A stretch of DNA of 64,000 bases from Agarophyton chilense (Eukaryota; Rhodophyta; Florideophyceae; Gracilariales; Gracilariaceae), in contig JARGXX010000016.1 in the NCBI GenBank assembly GCA_030374765.1, positions 620,001 through 684,000 of the forward strand, written 5' to 3'. The notes below the pieces were generated by a model, which made no database searches, had not been told where the DNA came from, and saw only the letters and a program-made list of their open reading frames with translations. Made by a program: the position numbers and the translations under genes. This document shows, in pieces, positions 12,401-23,562 of this stretch (the stretch's first letter is position 1; every line of letters starts with the position of its first letter).

Positions 12401-14180
12401 CACTGATGCGCTCACCTTTGCGTACAATACGCAGTTGCACAGGACAACTGGATTAACGCCCTTGGAGTTGGTACTGTCCCGTACCCCACCGCCCGTGGCG
12501 CTTGAACCACAGCCCACGCTGGATACCTTTCCGTCACCGACTGCTTACCGCGAAGCGTTGAAAACTTGGCTCACGAAGCTCGCCCCCGCCGCACGGCGTT
12601 CAATGGGCCGAGCCCAGGCCGCTTACAAGCGTGACTTTGATACAAAAGCTCCTCGCTCGCCGCCACGTCTCGCCCACGACGGTTATGTATTCATCCGCAA
12701 GGAGTATTGGAACCCAGAGAAGGAGAAACGCCACAAGCTGTCACCTGTTGCCAACGGCCCTTTTCGGTTTATATCGGTGGCTCCCGACACTGTCGTTGTT
12801 GACCTCGCTGGTAATTACGAACGCATCTCCCGCGACCGCGTGGTATCGGCTCCTCCGCCGTTAACATCCCAACCTAGTGGTGTGACCTCTCCCGTTGAAA
12901 CGGATTCATCGACCCCCTTACCCCAGGTCCACCCGCGTCCCTACGCGTTACCAAACCCATCTCGGGGTTTGTCTGACCTTCCGCTACCCGCGGCTCCCAA
13001 CCCGAAAGGAATCGTGTCGCGCATTCGTCGCTCCTCTCCAGTCCACCCGACGGACACCAACTCCGGTGCATCGTCTAAGGAGGGGGAGGCGCCCGACAGC
13101 CGTCGTAATCCGCTCGATACCGTCGCTGGAAACGCCGCACCGTCGCGTGTCATTCTTCGCCCATCAGGGGTGCCTGATACCGACGTCCTGTACGACTCGA
13201 CACAGCCGCTATCCAAGCCTCAGAACGCAGCTGCGGATAACTCCACCAACACTCGCCGAGGTGTCACTACACGTGCAACACCGAATGCAAATGCGCTCGA
13301 CGCACCGCAGCCTGATAGAGTACGAGTGGACGACGCACCGCCAAGTACCCCGCACAGGGAGGCGGATACATCCACGGCGCCGACGCCGGACAGCCAGCCT
13401 TTGGAACCCTCACGTGACTACACGGAACCTCGCCGTGGGACAGAGAGGTGCGACAATGCGCCACCGCCCCAGCGAATCTCACCGCCGAAGCGAGCTTCAC
13501 CAAGCCGACTAACGAAACGACCACCCGGGTTACCCGCCGGTGTGGGCCCTCCAACCGGAGTGGGAAACGACGAAGCAAACCAGGCACTTGGGGAAGATGA
13601 ACCGCCGAAGTCGGGTAGACATTCCACTCAGCCGAGGACTGCCTTGAGCGCTACACGGTCCGAACAGAGCGAAGCCGCCCAACGCGTGATCACTTTGGTA
13701 CCCCCGGGCTCAGGACGGGTACCACCCGGAAATAGCGACACCGTCATACGGGATGGCCGGGAAGTGTACCGACAAGAGTTCGTGGTCGGGCGCATTTTGG
13801 AGCACTCCTACCACCCAAAGGGCTATATCCAATACTTGGTCCGTTGGTACGGGTATGGCCCCGAATGGGATTCAGACGAACCGATAGAGCACCTACCCCG
13901 GTAGAAGGTGGTACAGTATCATCGTCGTACTGTCACGGCTTTGCCGGCTACCATAGACCGAGCCCAAGTGGGATAAGAAGACACCCGATGGGGATAAAGG
14001 AACAGAAGATCTGAATAAGGACCCTTGGAAGAAGGAGAAGATGCACAGAAGACCTGGAGAAGGACACTCAGAAGAAGTGGAAGAGAAGAAAGAAAACGAA
14101 TACGTCATAGACGGAAGCAGTTTACTATTTTCGAAGTTGCTGCACACACTACCGCACAGCGGGATATACTAACCAAGATC
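6500..14180 (+). mobile_element. LTR retroelement C, chromovirus-type Ty3/gypsy
   Basis: The best-preserved retroelement here. Parts in order are a candidate 5' LTR with a TATAAGG box (about 6500-7201), a gag N-terminal region rich in Ser/Arg (7256-7885), a capsid-like region (7949-8923), retropepsin with LDTGAGPNF (about 9225), reverse transcriptase with FCVDYHRLNAV (about 10360) and the YLDD active site (about 10660), RNase H with DHASLRW (about 11315), integrase with an HHCC zinc-binding region, DILGPF and DNGRQF (about 11830-12500), a long Pro/Thr-rich linker, and a C-terminal chromodomain (about 13770-13904). The chromodomain places it among chromoviruses. It has a few breaks, and no matching 3' LTR was found by eye. 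Relatively young compared with A and B. Confidence 0.9.
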
Positions 14181-14189
14181 AAAAGGGAT

Positions 14190-16013
14190 TAGTTGGAAGA
14201 ACCCGGATTGCCGTGCGCGCCAACCGAATCGCTTGCAGAGTTACTCCCGCCGGTCAGGCGTGCCACGAGGGCGTCTCTCATCGTACCGATGTCGCCGCTC
14301 GCCACTTGCGCGTTCAGTCCGACACCCCGAAGGAACTGGGAGATCACGGCCGCCTCTGGGCGTATCGGAACCTCGATAACTTCCGGTTCGTCCGGCAACG
14401 CCGCCGCCACTGGATCGACCACTGAACCTGCCTGAGTCGCTCCCTGCGCCGGCTGCGCCATAGTATTGGCACCATCGGGGTCTCCCACGTCTTCCATGAC
14501 CTCGTCGCCACGGTATTCGCCCTCCTCCTCCGGGAGATCATCACCGCCATAGGCGTAGTAGAAGTCATCCGAGTTGACAAACCCCACGGGGTGCCTGTAT
14601 GGTATGCCTCGCGGAGCCATCCGGAGGGCCGACGCCTCCGCCTCGGAGATCTCTTGCTGCTCCCATGGGTTAAAGAAGATGAAATCTCCCGCCAACGACG
14701 TGCGACGCCCCGGAGACCGATCAGCCCCACTGGCTTCTTGACCACGGCCGCTCTGCCGGACAGACACGACAGCCCAGTCAACACGCCCAATGATGTCGAT
14801 GAGCTCCTGAGCTTCATCAGCGTTATTGACACCTCCAAGAGGGAGTTTAAAATCCAACTGCCGGATGTAACCACGCAAACGCGGAGGAAGATACCACAGT
14901 CGATACTGGTCGTAGGCTTCCCACAAGATGTACGCCGCAGCGCGGACTGCCCATTCGGTTAGGACCACGGACCATAAGCCGGAGTTCGGATCCTCGATGA
15001 GGTACGAGCCCAGATAGGAGACGACTGGAGGCAACTCCACGTAACATCCCCGGCACTCCTCGACGGAGGACCACCACCCAGGCAAGGGAACGTATCGCCC
15101 GAACTGATAGAAGGGACTAATCCGGGTTATATCCGTGTTATGATAAGGGACAAAGAACCCAAAGAGAGATCTGCCCCGACGCTCCTCGCGGATGAAGTTC
15201 TGTAACCACCGGCATCGGGACTCACGACGAAGGTGACGGAACTCGGCACGAATGATCGGACGGACCCAGCAGATCGCTTCTTGACGCGCTTGCGGTTGAC
15301 CGCGCCATGCTTAAGATTCCAACGCCGCAAGGCGGTCACAATAGCCGATCTCACCCTGCGTCCGGTACATCCGTAGGTCGAAGCCGACTTTGTCGGGGAT
15401 GGGGTATTGAATGTTCGCCCGGTTGATCCGTGAGTAGTCGATGCGGACGAATATACTCCCACGGGGAATTCCGGCAGTACCGACGGAGGTGAGGGGTAGA
15501 AACCGTTGGATCGGGAATGGGTATGGGTATCCCAAAGAATGGGGAAAATCCGGCGAAGAGGAAAAACGGGGCGAGGGTCGGGCACTAACAGGCACCGGAC
15601 CCGAGAACCAGAAAAGGGGCGACACAACAAAAGAAACCCAATACAGGGGCGAAAACCTGTCCTCGAAAGGAAACACAAAAAGCACGCAACAAGTAAGCAG
15701 AACCCCCACGGGGTATCGTGCACGCAGGTTGTCTGAGCGGTCCCAAGGGGGTGGTTGCACGGAACCCAAACGTGGGCACTCTCCAAGTGGAGTCATGTCC
15801 CTACGCAGGCGTTGCTAACCAGAGCCCGTTCCGGGTTGTAAGGCCGAAACGATGGCGACGAAGAACCTCTAAAGGTATCGAAGACCAACCTTGGTTCCCA
15901 TTTACTCTGAGCTTCAGACTGTCAGATCTCGTCTCCCTAAGTAGGGCCCACTAACTAAACTCTACAGTAGTGCACACCTGCTCAGGGCCATACACGTAGA
16001 GATCCCATTGTCA
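14190..16013 (-). mobile_element. LTR-type element D with unrecognised protein
   Basis: Minus-strand coding fills about 15796-14189 and does not match the gag or pol patterns of A-C. The upstream part is Pro/Phe-rich. The downstream part is a longer stretch with many Trp/Tyr residues, an acidic centre and a Pro/Ala-rich end. At its right lies TGGTTAGCAACGCC (15822-15809), placed like a primer-binding site, then a candidate LTR ending at 16013. I infer the 5' part of an LTR element whose family I cannot name. Its downstream part is missing where it meets element C. It shows at least one break. Confidence 0.45.
15824..16013 (-). repeat. Candidate LTR of element D
   Basis: Read on the minus strand it starts TGACAATGGG at 16013 and ends near 15824 beside the TGGTTAGC motif. 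Its first ten bases match element B's candidate LTR with one change. No second copy is visible, so the call rests on terminus similarity and position. Confidence 0.35.
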
Positions 16014-16239
16014 GGGCCCAGGAATTCAACGTTCTAACAAATATCCGAAAAATCGGTGCCAAATTAAGCCACGTGTATCACGGGGCCAATCCAACCATGG
16101 GCCATCCGAATTTCCACTTCATCGGCGAATTCTAACCAGAAAACAGTGCCACCTCAGCACACCTTAGAGGGGATCATAATCATAACCCTCGGAGGGTTCA
16201 ATCCTCATTCTATGAGTTGCATCTTCAAGTATCCCCTGA
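16014..16239. other. Spacer, no gene seen
   Basis: A short junction between the retroelement block and the DNA transposon relic. It contains CAGTGCCACCTCAGC at about 16145, which could be an eroded transposon terminus, but no inverted partner was found on the far side. No reading frame of note. Confidence 0.3.
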
Positions 16240-17560
16240 CTGGGCGTTGCTCTACAAACTGGAATGTTACCAGCTTTTGCGAGAGCACTGTTTGAGTGGG
16301 TAACCGCACAGTTTTCGGCTTGCAGAGGTACCAATGCACCAATGATTGATGAAGCTTGAATTCTCCTAATGCTTTCAATGAATGAACATCTTCCAGAAAA
16401 AAATATCATTTGAAAGTTTATTATTGGTTGGATTCAAAATTTTAAAGCCAATACATTTCTTAGATGTCTGGAAACTCATGGAAAAATCGCGGAAATAAAT
16501 AAAGAAGCTATAACAAGAGAACTGACTAACTTACGTAACCTAGTTGATTCTTAATGACCTGAAGATCGGTTAAATGCAGATGAGTTCGGTTTATTGTACC
16601 TAATGGCGTCCAATCAAGCAATAGCTCTATCTCGACTACCTGGTAGGAAAAAAGACAAAACGAGAGTAATTTACCTGGCTTGCTGTAATTCTGATGATTC
16701 CAAGCGTCTATCACTCCTAAATTTGACAAAGAAAAGAAACCGCGGTGCTTTGTGACCAAAATAGGAGACTAAAATGGTTTTTAATTCTTTAACAACAGTA
16801 AGGCTTGGATGGATACATCAAGATTTAGCCACTGGCCGAGGGCGTATTCGGGCTACATTTGAAGAAGTTCCGGAGAGCGGACAGCGATTTTACTGATAGA
16901 CAAATCTAGTTGGCATGTTAGCGTACAGAGCTTATAATCGTACCATAACCTTCTTGTTCACTTCTTACTCCCGAATACAACATCCGAGTGAAAAATGTTA
17001 GATGCCAGTATCACTGCAAGTCTAGAAAAGAGATATAAAAGTTTTCAATACCAAAAGAACATGACAAAAATGAACATTGACTTACCAACCCCCTAGTGTG
17101 TAGATCAGTTGACGACAATAAAAATCGTAGAATCTCTTTAGAGCAAAATTTTTAATAAGGCCATTTGCAATTGTTGGTGTCAAGCCAAGATAATTTGAGG
17201 TGTCAAGAATAAAAAGCGTGTGTCGTATGAAAAACAGAATATTGCGAAAGAGCTTTTAAAAATTATCAATCATCTCGACACATCTTCTAAAACTAGAAAG
17301 ACTACTGTAGATTCATTACTAAATGTTATGGAAGAAAAAAATGTGGTAGCGGTTCCAAGTTTTGAAGAAATAGCGTTGGCTGATTAAAAGACAAATAAAA
17401 GCGATTATGAAGACGAATATGTTCACGATTCTCTTGAATCTCTTTCCTTGCAGAACAAAATGGATGAATTGACATTTGCTAAGATTATAATCGAACGCAA
17501 TAGGCCCGAAAATCAGGAAATTATACGCTCAATGCAAATGTCAAACTAAGTTCTGAAATA
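16240..17560 (+). mobile_element. Decayed pogo/Tigger-type DNA transposon (DDE transposase relic)
   Basis: The plus strand reads as a broken transposase of the pogo/Tigger (CENP-B-like, DDE_1) family. A CENP-B-type DNA-binding part is at about 16245-16460 (ALFEWVTAQF..., then GWIQNFK). The first catalytic Asp is in LNADEFGLLY (codon 16579-16581), followed by KDKTRVIYLACCNSDDSKRL. The second Asp is in ILLIDKSSWH (16899-16901) and the third in MLDASITASLEKRYKSF (17001-17003), 33 residues further on. A typical AICNCWCQAKI segment follows at about 17165. In-frame stops occur near 16339, 16414 and 16549-16554 and again beyond 16754, and the frame changes between the first and second Asp, so it is dead. 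The region is visibly more AT-rich than its neighbours. Terminal inverted repeats were not found. Confidence 0.75.
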
Positions 17561-18515
17561 CAAAAAAGTTCTATTCTATTCACTGATGTAGACTGACATC
17601 TTTATTTTCTAGCAAATAAACTTTTATAAAGGATTGGGAGACGTTTTTTAGATAGATATTGCTGATTAAGTTGACTCTTAAGCAAAGGCCGTCGACAACA
17701 GTGAAACTGTTCTTGTTCTTGAGCGAAATCGATATTTACAACTACCCTTAATACTTGTGAATGGTAACGCTAACAATCGTAGGCTCATGGCATTGAATGT
17801 TTGGAGTCATGGGAGCTTATAATCGCTTTGGTTGTGCTTGAGATCAATGAGTCAGTGTCTCATTGCCGCTGTCATTGGCGTTTATGTTTGCCTTCAGCTT
17901 TGGCGCTGACACTTTTTGCCCTCGGCGTTTTTATTCGCTATATTCTTAACGCCTTACAAGAATATGTATTCGTGTAACGCACGGCATCCTTCTATTAAGG
18001 TTTGACTGTAGTGCAATTTTTGCTTCTTTGCATTGCACTTAGCGGACGGCAGCAAATGCAACTACGAAGGTACGTTTTGACCTTTAATACAATTTCTTTT
18101 AAATTCTACGCTATCAGATTGGGTTGCGTCCGATCACTTCACAAGCCTGAACTTGTAGTTGGTTGCTTCAGAAACGCTGCAATGCCCTGAAGGTACCTCT
18201 TTCAATGCAAAGCATACAATGAATTATCCAATTCAGGTTACAGGGATTATATATTGTCGAAGAAGGTCCCATTTTCCAAAATAACTCTTGCGCCCGCACT
18301 ATGAGAGGTCAAACAGAGTCTATGGGTTCTAGTATCGTTTTCACGATTACATCAGGATTGCGACTTTTACACCGGAGGAGTCATTCCATGTCGAGCTTTA
18401 AACCTCTTGAAACAAGAAGACCCAGGATTCAAAAAAACCCGACGATATGGAAATGTGCACGAATTCGTTTGGGAAATACTGTTGTTCCTATTGTGACAGC
18501 TTTAGGTTCGAATGG
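17561..18515. other. AT-rich gap with no gene seen
   Basis: Sequence between the transposon relic and the 3' end of the PDXDC1-like gene. It has only short chance frames (such as 18002-18190 and 18301-18519), with no recognisable protein, tRNA or long repeat. The part next to 18515 is probably 3' untranslated sequence of the minus-strand gene. Confidence 0.4.
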
Positions 18516-21500
18516 TTAGTATCGTTTATGACGATTTGGTGAGCGGTGTCTGTTGCTCACCGGAGGTACTCCTTCGTCATTGCTCGAGTTGCGGTGATTA
18601 GAGGACATGTAGTAGCCAAGGAAGGGAAGCCAATAGCTTCTGAATTCTCGTTCAGTTCCAGACAAGTTATCTGAATAGTTTGCAGATGAACTAGAACTCT
18701 CAGAGGCAGCTTGGTTTGTCTCATTCTCACTCTCACTACCACCATCTGAATTCTGGCTGTTGGATGAAGAGTACTCTGAAGAATGAACTGATGGAGCATT
18801 GCTGTGGTCATAAGACGAAGACGAAGATACATTGTCAACTCGACGCCTATCTCTTCGCCCTTCCCATGAATCAGAGGTTCCGTCCGACTCTGAGCTCGTG
18901 TTCGGTTTCTGCTTCCACCATCCCCATGGCCGGAGAGTCGTCGACGCTCTGGACGGCTTACCTACGTTTTCCTTGCGTCGATTATTGGTTTGATTAGATA
19001 TTTGCGGATTGCTTTCATCACTGCATTGAGTTGTTGAACTCTGATTAGTGTCACTGGAAATAGTACTCTCACTTTCATCAGTTTCGGTACTTAAACATGC
19101 AACTGTCGTCATTTCGCGGCGATGTGGCGCCCTGTGACGCCTTGCCTCTATTCTTGATAGAATAGTTTCATCATTCGTCTGTCGTAGTTTGGTGTCCAGA
19201 ACGTTTGGAGCCAATTCCTGTGATGTTCGCTTGATCCACCGATCACCGAACCATGCAGGAAGCCAAATGGAACGTGAAGCATTTTCATTCATAAGTTCAG
19301 GCACAGTTTCCGCTTCCGTTTTCGAATTATGGATAGCCTCAAGGACTGGGGTTTCATGATCGCTTTGACTATCACTCCCAGAACAGCTTGTCTCGCTTTC
19401 TTCTTCACTTTCCTCATTATCACTGTATCCCTCTTCAGTTGAATCCTCTGAACTTTGAATGTCTGAACTTTCATTCTCACTGGAGTGGTTTGAACTATCA
19501 GTATCTTGGTAATCTGACCCATCTTCAGGTAACGACGAATCGTCTTCTTCATTCAGCGTACCCTCGTCATCATCATCACCCAAATATTCTTCATCACTGC
19601 CCTCCGAGTCGGCATCTGAGCTCAGATGTTCGGTAGTTACTAAACCTAACCAGGAAATCCGACTCCTCGTATCGTTTGAAAGGTGAGTCTGGGTTTCAGA
19701 CAGGGAAATATGCGGTGATCCAGTTCTAGATATACCCTCTTTCATCACGTCTTCGACCACAGACTCGCAACTGTTTTCCACATCATCCTGTCCTTCCTCT
19801 TGTCGTTGGGTCTCACAACGATGGGGGTGTGTTTCTTTCCGATTACCAAAACCGCGTGGCTTGTCAGAATTCAGTTCTCCTCCACCGGCTGGTGTACTTG
19901 ACGCTGAAACAAATCCATCGCCTTCAATACCGTTTGCATCTGTGGATGTGACTTCGGATTCTTCTAAAGTGCTCTCGTGGATTGCTTGCGCTTCCTGATG
20001 ATCCGGCTGATCAATTTCTGACTTTTTGCTCAACTCCGGCGGCACCGCAGTCTCTCGACGCTCAGGACTTCTGTCCGGTAAGTTGTGATCAAGTGACTCG
20101 ATGTTATTTCCCTTTCGATATCTTTGCAACACCACTTGGAGGACGGCGACTATTATCTCTGCCGCAGCACATGCGTGTCGGGAAGCACTGTTGATGGGGT
20201 ATTTGGCTCTCGGTTCAACTGAAACGAATGGAGCGTTGAACGTAGCATCGTCATAGTGAATGTAGAAAGAGAAAGGTAAATCAACAATGGTCTGATCCAA
20301 CGAGTTCTTCGTCCCAGACACACCCCGCAAAAATTTGTTAAATGGGTTTGAAATTCTCTGTCGCCCAATATTCTTGGATGAGATAGCTTTTGAGGCATCA
20401 CGGATGTCGGATGAGCAGCTTTCGAGCAACTGTTGGAGTGAAGGACTGTTCATCACAAGTGTGACAAACGAGTCGCTTAGTTCGGAAACCAACATCTTCG
20501 TTAAAGTAGTCACAATATGCCGTCCAGAAGAGGAATTAATCCACGTGTCTTGCCATTCATAAGGAACAACTCGAAACCCGGCATACCAATGCAAGACATC
20601 TTCTGTTACTTCGCTATCTTCCAGAGGTTCAATGTCCGAACATAGCGAAACTCTCTCCATAAAAACCAAAGCACCGGTGCGACAAAAATGGTAAAACTCA
20701 GCTTTTTGTCGTAGAGCAAAACTAAACCTCCTAATCTGATCATCGTTCGGCACCCAGAATGTTCCAGCGTTTAGCAAGCGCAGCGGAGAAAACTGCAAAA
20801 CACTGGTGTTCTCCACAACGACCAGAAATACTTGAACTTCTTTTGCTTCATTGGAAGCAAATTCGTACAAGCTTCTGTTTATGGCTGATAAGATTTCCGC
20901 TTCTTCAATCTTCGAAAAACCTCGCTCACTTGTTGAAAGTTGGTATGAGAAGCGTACGACGCATCCCACTCCTTCATAGGACGTAGTCAGACTGCGCAAG
21001 TTGCGCATTTGGTAAATCAGGGCTTCTGCTCTATGAGTTACCTCATCAACTTTCTCTCTAATTCTCGGCACGCCGATTTGAGAGATTACCGTCCACAATT
21101 TAGTGACACAGGCAACTGCGTTTTCTTGCCTCTGATCTTCGCGATGTATCTTGGTTGTAATTGTTGTGACCTGTGGAACACGTACATAAGCGCTGTTACG
21201 AAATGGCGAGGAGGGAGGCTGGGAGTGAATACTGATGAAAGCGCAGTCATCGAACCCAAACCAAGACCCTGGATTCGTGAGCAGAATGTCGGCATTCTGC
21301 AGACACTCGTTCGGATCTGATGGTCGAGCGGCCTGGGCAAGAAATGCAAGTCCTGGTCCGTCGACACAAAGGTTGATGTCGTTCGCGTCGCATAAATGGC
21401 GAATAGAAGACAAGTTTGCAGTTATAACTGAATCATGTGAGGCGTAAAATACGATAAGAATCGGCGCGGATACCCAATGATGGTCGGAGCCTTCTAGCAC

Positions 21501-22390
21501 AGCTTCCAACGAGTCCTTCATACTGGCAGCAGAATCCCCAACGACAGTGAGCACTTCGGCCTCCCCAGTGACGGCTTCTCTCCACGACTCGAGAAAGAGA
21601 ACATGGTCGCCTGTGTTCCTTTGCTTTGGCATTCCACATGGTTCTTGTGCCGAATGAAGGCCTGCCTTCTCTGTTGCGAGAATAATAATGGGGTAGCGGT
21701 AGCTTTCCTCAGGTTTGAAACGAAACTTTTGAATGTATGCTGCAATAGCCTCTTGTGCAATGGCCTTTCTAGCATTTTGCGAATCCGCCCAAACCAAAAT
21801 GTCAGATACATCTACGAACACGGAGAGAAGGAAAAACATGGAATTGTCAGAACATAGCACACAATAAGACTGGGTATGGGCGTTTCTGGGATACGTATAG
21901 ACTTACAACTTCTCATATCTTTGTCTTCACATCTTTCATCTTTCAAAAGGTCGTAAACAGCCCTGGAAAGGGAGCCCCTCAAGTCAAGCAAATAACGTTG
22001 TCTAGCCCTCGGGGAGAGACCGCTTCTCGTCTGAGAAGTAACAGCCTCAGCGCGAGAAATTTCTGCCTCGAGCGCCTTCCACTCGAGCCGTTTGGCAGCA
22101 CCGTCCTTCAAATGCATGCCCAAAGAAAACGCTGGTTGCTGCGTTTCCGATGGCGGTCTGACAACCGCTGCCTCAAGAAACGAGCGCAAGTGATTTACGA
22201 TAGGCTCGCCCTGCTTCGGTGGATGCGGTGCGGAGGAAAAGCGACGACCCGGAGCGCCACGGATGCTTGCGTAGCAGGTGCTAGTTTTGGCGGTTTGCGC
22301 GGACACGGCCGGTTCGGAGGGGAGAAAGGGAGTCGACGGCAATATTGCCGGTGCGGCCATGTCGATGGCACGGAGGCCAAAACGCGGCAT
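18516..22390 (-). CDS. PDXDC1-like protein: degenerate PLP-decarboxylase fold plus acidic Ser-rich tail (two exons)
   Basis: Two exons join in frame: 22390-21907 and 21811-18516, with a 95-nt GTAAGT...TAG intron (21906-21812). The predicted protein is 1259 residues. The N-terminal half resembles group II PLP-dependent decarboxylases of the PDXDC1 kind (HLCDANDINLCVDGPGLAF, then ILLTNPGSWFGFDD). In active group II decarboxylases the last motif is NPHKW with the PLP lysine. Here it is NPGSW, as PDXDC1 has TPGPW, so decarboxylase activity is doubtful. The C-terminal half is a long Ser/Glu/Asp-rich, probably disordered tail with four short Trp-containing motifs about 100-130 residues apart. Human PDXDC1 is about 790 residues, so the tail is an addition. 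A start at the second Met (MAAPAILPS) is possible. The role is unknown. Confidence 0.8.
21812..21906 (-). other. Spliceosomal intron, PDXDC1-like gene
   Basis: Donor GTAAGT at 21906-21901 and acceptor TAG at 21814-21812. Splicing joins ...DMRS to VSDILVW through a codon split after its first base. Without splicing the first exon runs into unrelated sequence. Confidence 0.75.
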
Positions 22391-22764
22391 GTGAACGCAG
22401 CTCGCTCAGACGGAAGGTCGTGTAAATGGTTTTGGCGGGGTGAGAGCAGATGATAAGAAGAATGCAATATTGTACTCGAAAGAGTTTGAAGAAACAAAGT
22501 GAGTTGCATTCAACAAATGTGCGCCATGTGTGAAGTGCGCGAGAGTGAAGGGGGGAAAAATTCGAAGGCGGGCAGCGACGGAAAAGTGTGTCAGCATCGG
22601 AAAGGCGCGAGTTGACTCAAAATTAGGTGGGGATGTAACGCAAACGACGTGGTGAATGAGATGAAGCACGGTGCTTCGAGGCACCGTGGCGATAAACGGG
22701 GGCGGTGTGGCTTGGCCGGTGGTTATGGTGAATACACGAAAAAAAAAACTGTTACAGAAGGTGG

Positions 22765-23562
22765 CTATTCGTACATGACGTGCACGAGTTTGTATCGAAG
22801 ACCGGGAAAGGCATGAGTAAGCTGAAGTATGTAGCGGCGGGGAAAGCGGTTGTTAGAAACCTGCAGCGTGAAGTCATCAGAGCGAAGCACGAGGTCGAGC
22901 AGCTCCGAAGGCAAAAAGGTGAGTAGGCAGCTATTGAGAACGAGAGTGTTTAGGCGGGGCATGTCAGTTATTTGGACAGGGAGGGTTTGAATAGGATTGT
23001 GTTCTAGGGTGAGATTCTTCAAGGACGGTAGGCGGAATATGACAGGGGGAATGGAGCGAAAATGGTTGTGCGAAAGATCTAACAGTACAAGATTGGAACA
23101 GGCGGAAATGCAGTCGGGCAGCAGCTGCAGGTGGTTATGATCGAGATGCAGCACGCGCAAATCCGCCAGCTCGGCAATGGCAGACGGGAGGCGGCGGAAT
23201 GAAGAGTTGCCCAACACGAGACGCCTAAGGAAGCAGAACTGCGTCGGCAAACAGGCTCGTCTCGCGCGTTGGGTGCGAAACGGGGGCACGTTTCTGACAT
23301 CTACGGGAGACACGACCCAGGCGCGCCACAGGTCGCGGAGCGACGCTATGCGTTTTTGAAGGCAATGCGGCGCGTCGGCCGGGAAGACGAGCTGCAGGCG
23401 GTGCAGCAGAGTTGACAGCGGGATGCGGCTGAGGATGAGCAGCTTGACGTCGGAGGGGAGGCCATGCCACTCGAAGCGGTGGGGCGAGGAAGGCGGCGGG
23501 GGGGATGGCGGGGGGAGGGAAGGTGGTGGTGTGGAGGGGGGCAGCAGCGGCGGGGGGAGCAT
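22765..23562 (-). CDS. F-box-like / leucine-rich repeat protein 1
   Basis: From the Met at 23562 the protein is 265 residues. After a Pro-rich start (a PPPLLPPSTPPP-like run) comes an F-box-like segment (LPSDVKLLILSRIPLSTLLH), then about five leucine-rich repeats (LRVLHLDHNHLQLLPDCI, LVLLDLSHNHFRSIPPVI, LKNLTLEHNPIQTLPVQI) and a short tail. Such proteins are typically substrate adaptors of SCF ubiquitin ligases; that role is inferred. The gene at 24397-25128 on the other strand has the same order of parts, so the two are divergent paralogues. The frame stays open upstream to 23877, but that extension is low-complexity and looks like leader. The sequence just upstream of the start is very C-rich on the coding strand. 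Confidence 0.75.
   Translation of the reverse strand: MLPPPLLPPSTPPPSLPPPSPPPPSSPHRFEWHGLPSDVKLLILSRIPLSTLLHRLQLVFPADAPHCLQKRIASLRDLWRAWVVSPVDVRNVPPFRTQRARRACLPTQFCFLRRLVLGNSSFRRLPSAIAELADLRVLHLDHNHLQLLPDCISACSNLVLLDLSHNHFRSIPPVIFRLPSLKNLTLEHNPIQTLPVQITDMPRLNTLVLNSCLLTFLPSELLDLVLRSDDFTLQVSNNRFPRRYILQLTHAFPGLRYKLVHVMYE

Noticed and set aside
13929-14180. TGTCACGGC start after element C coding, considered as its 3' LTR.
   Set aside because: Beyond the first few bases it does not match the candidate 5' LTR at 6.5-7.2 kb, so an LTR pair is not supported.
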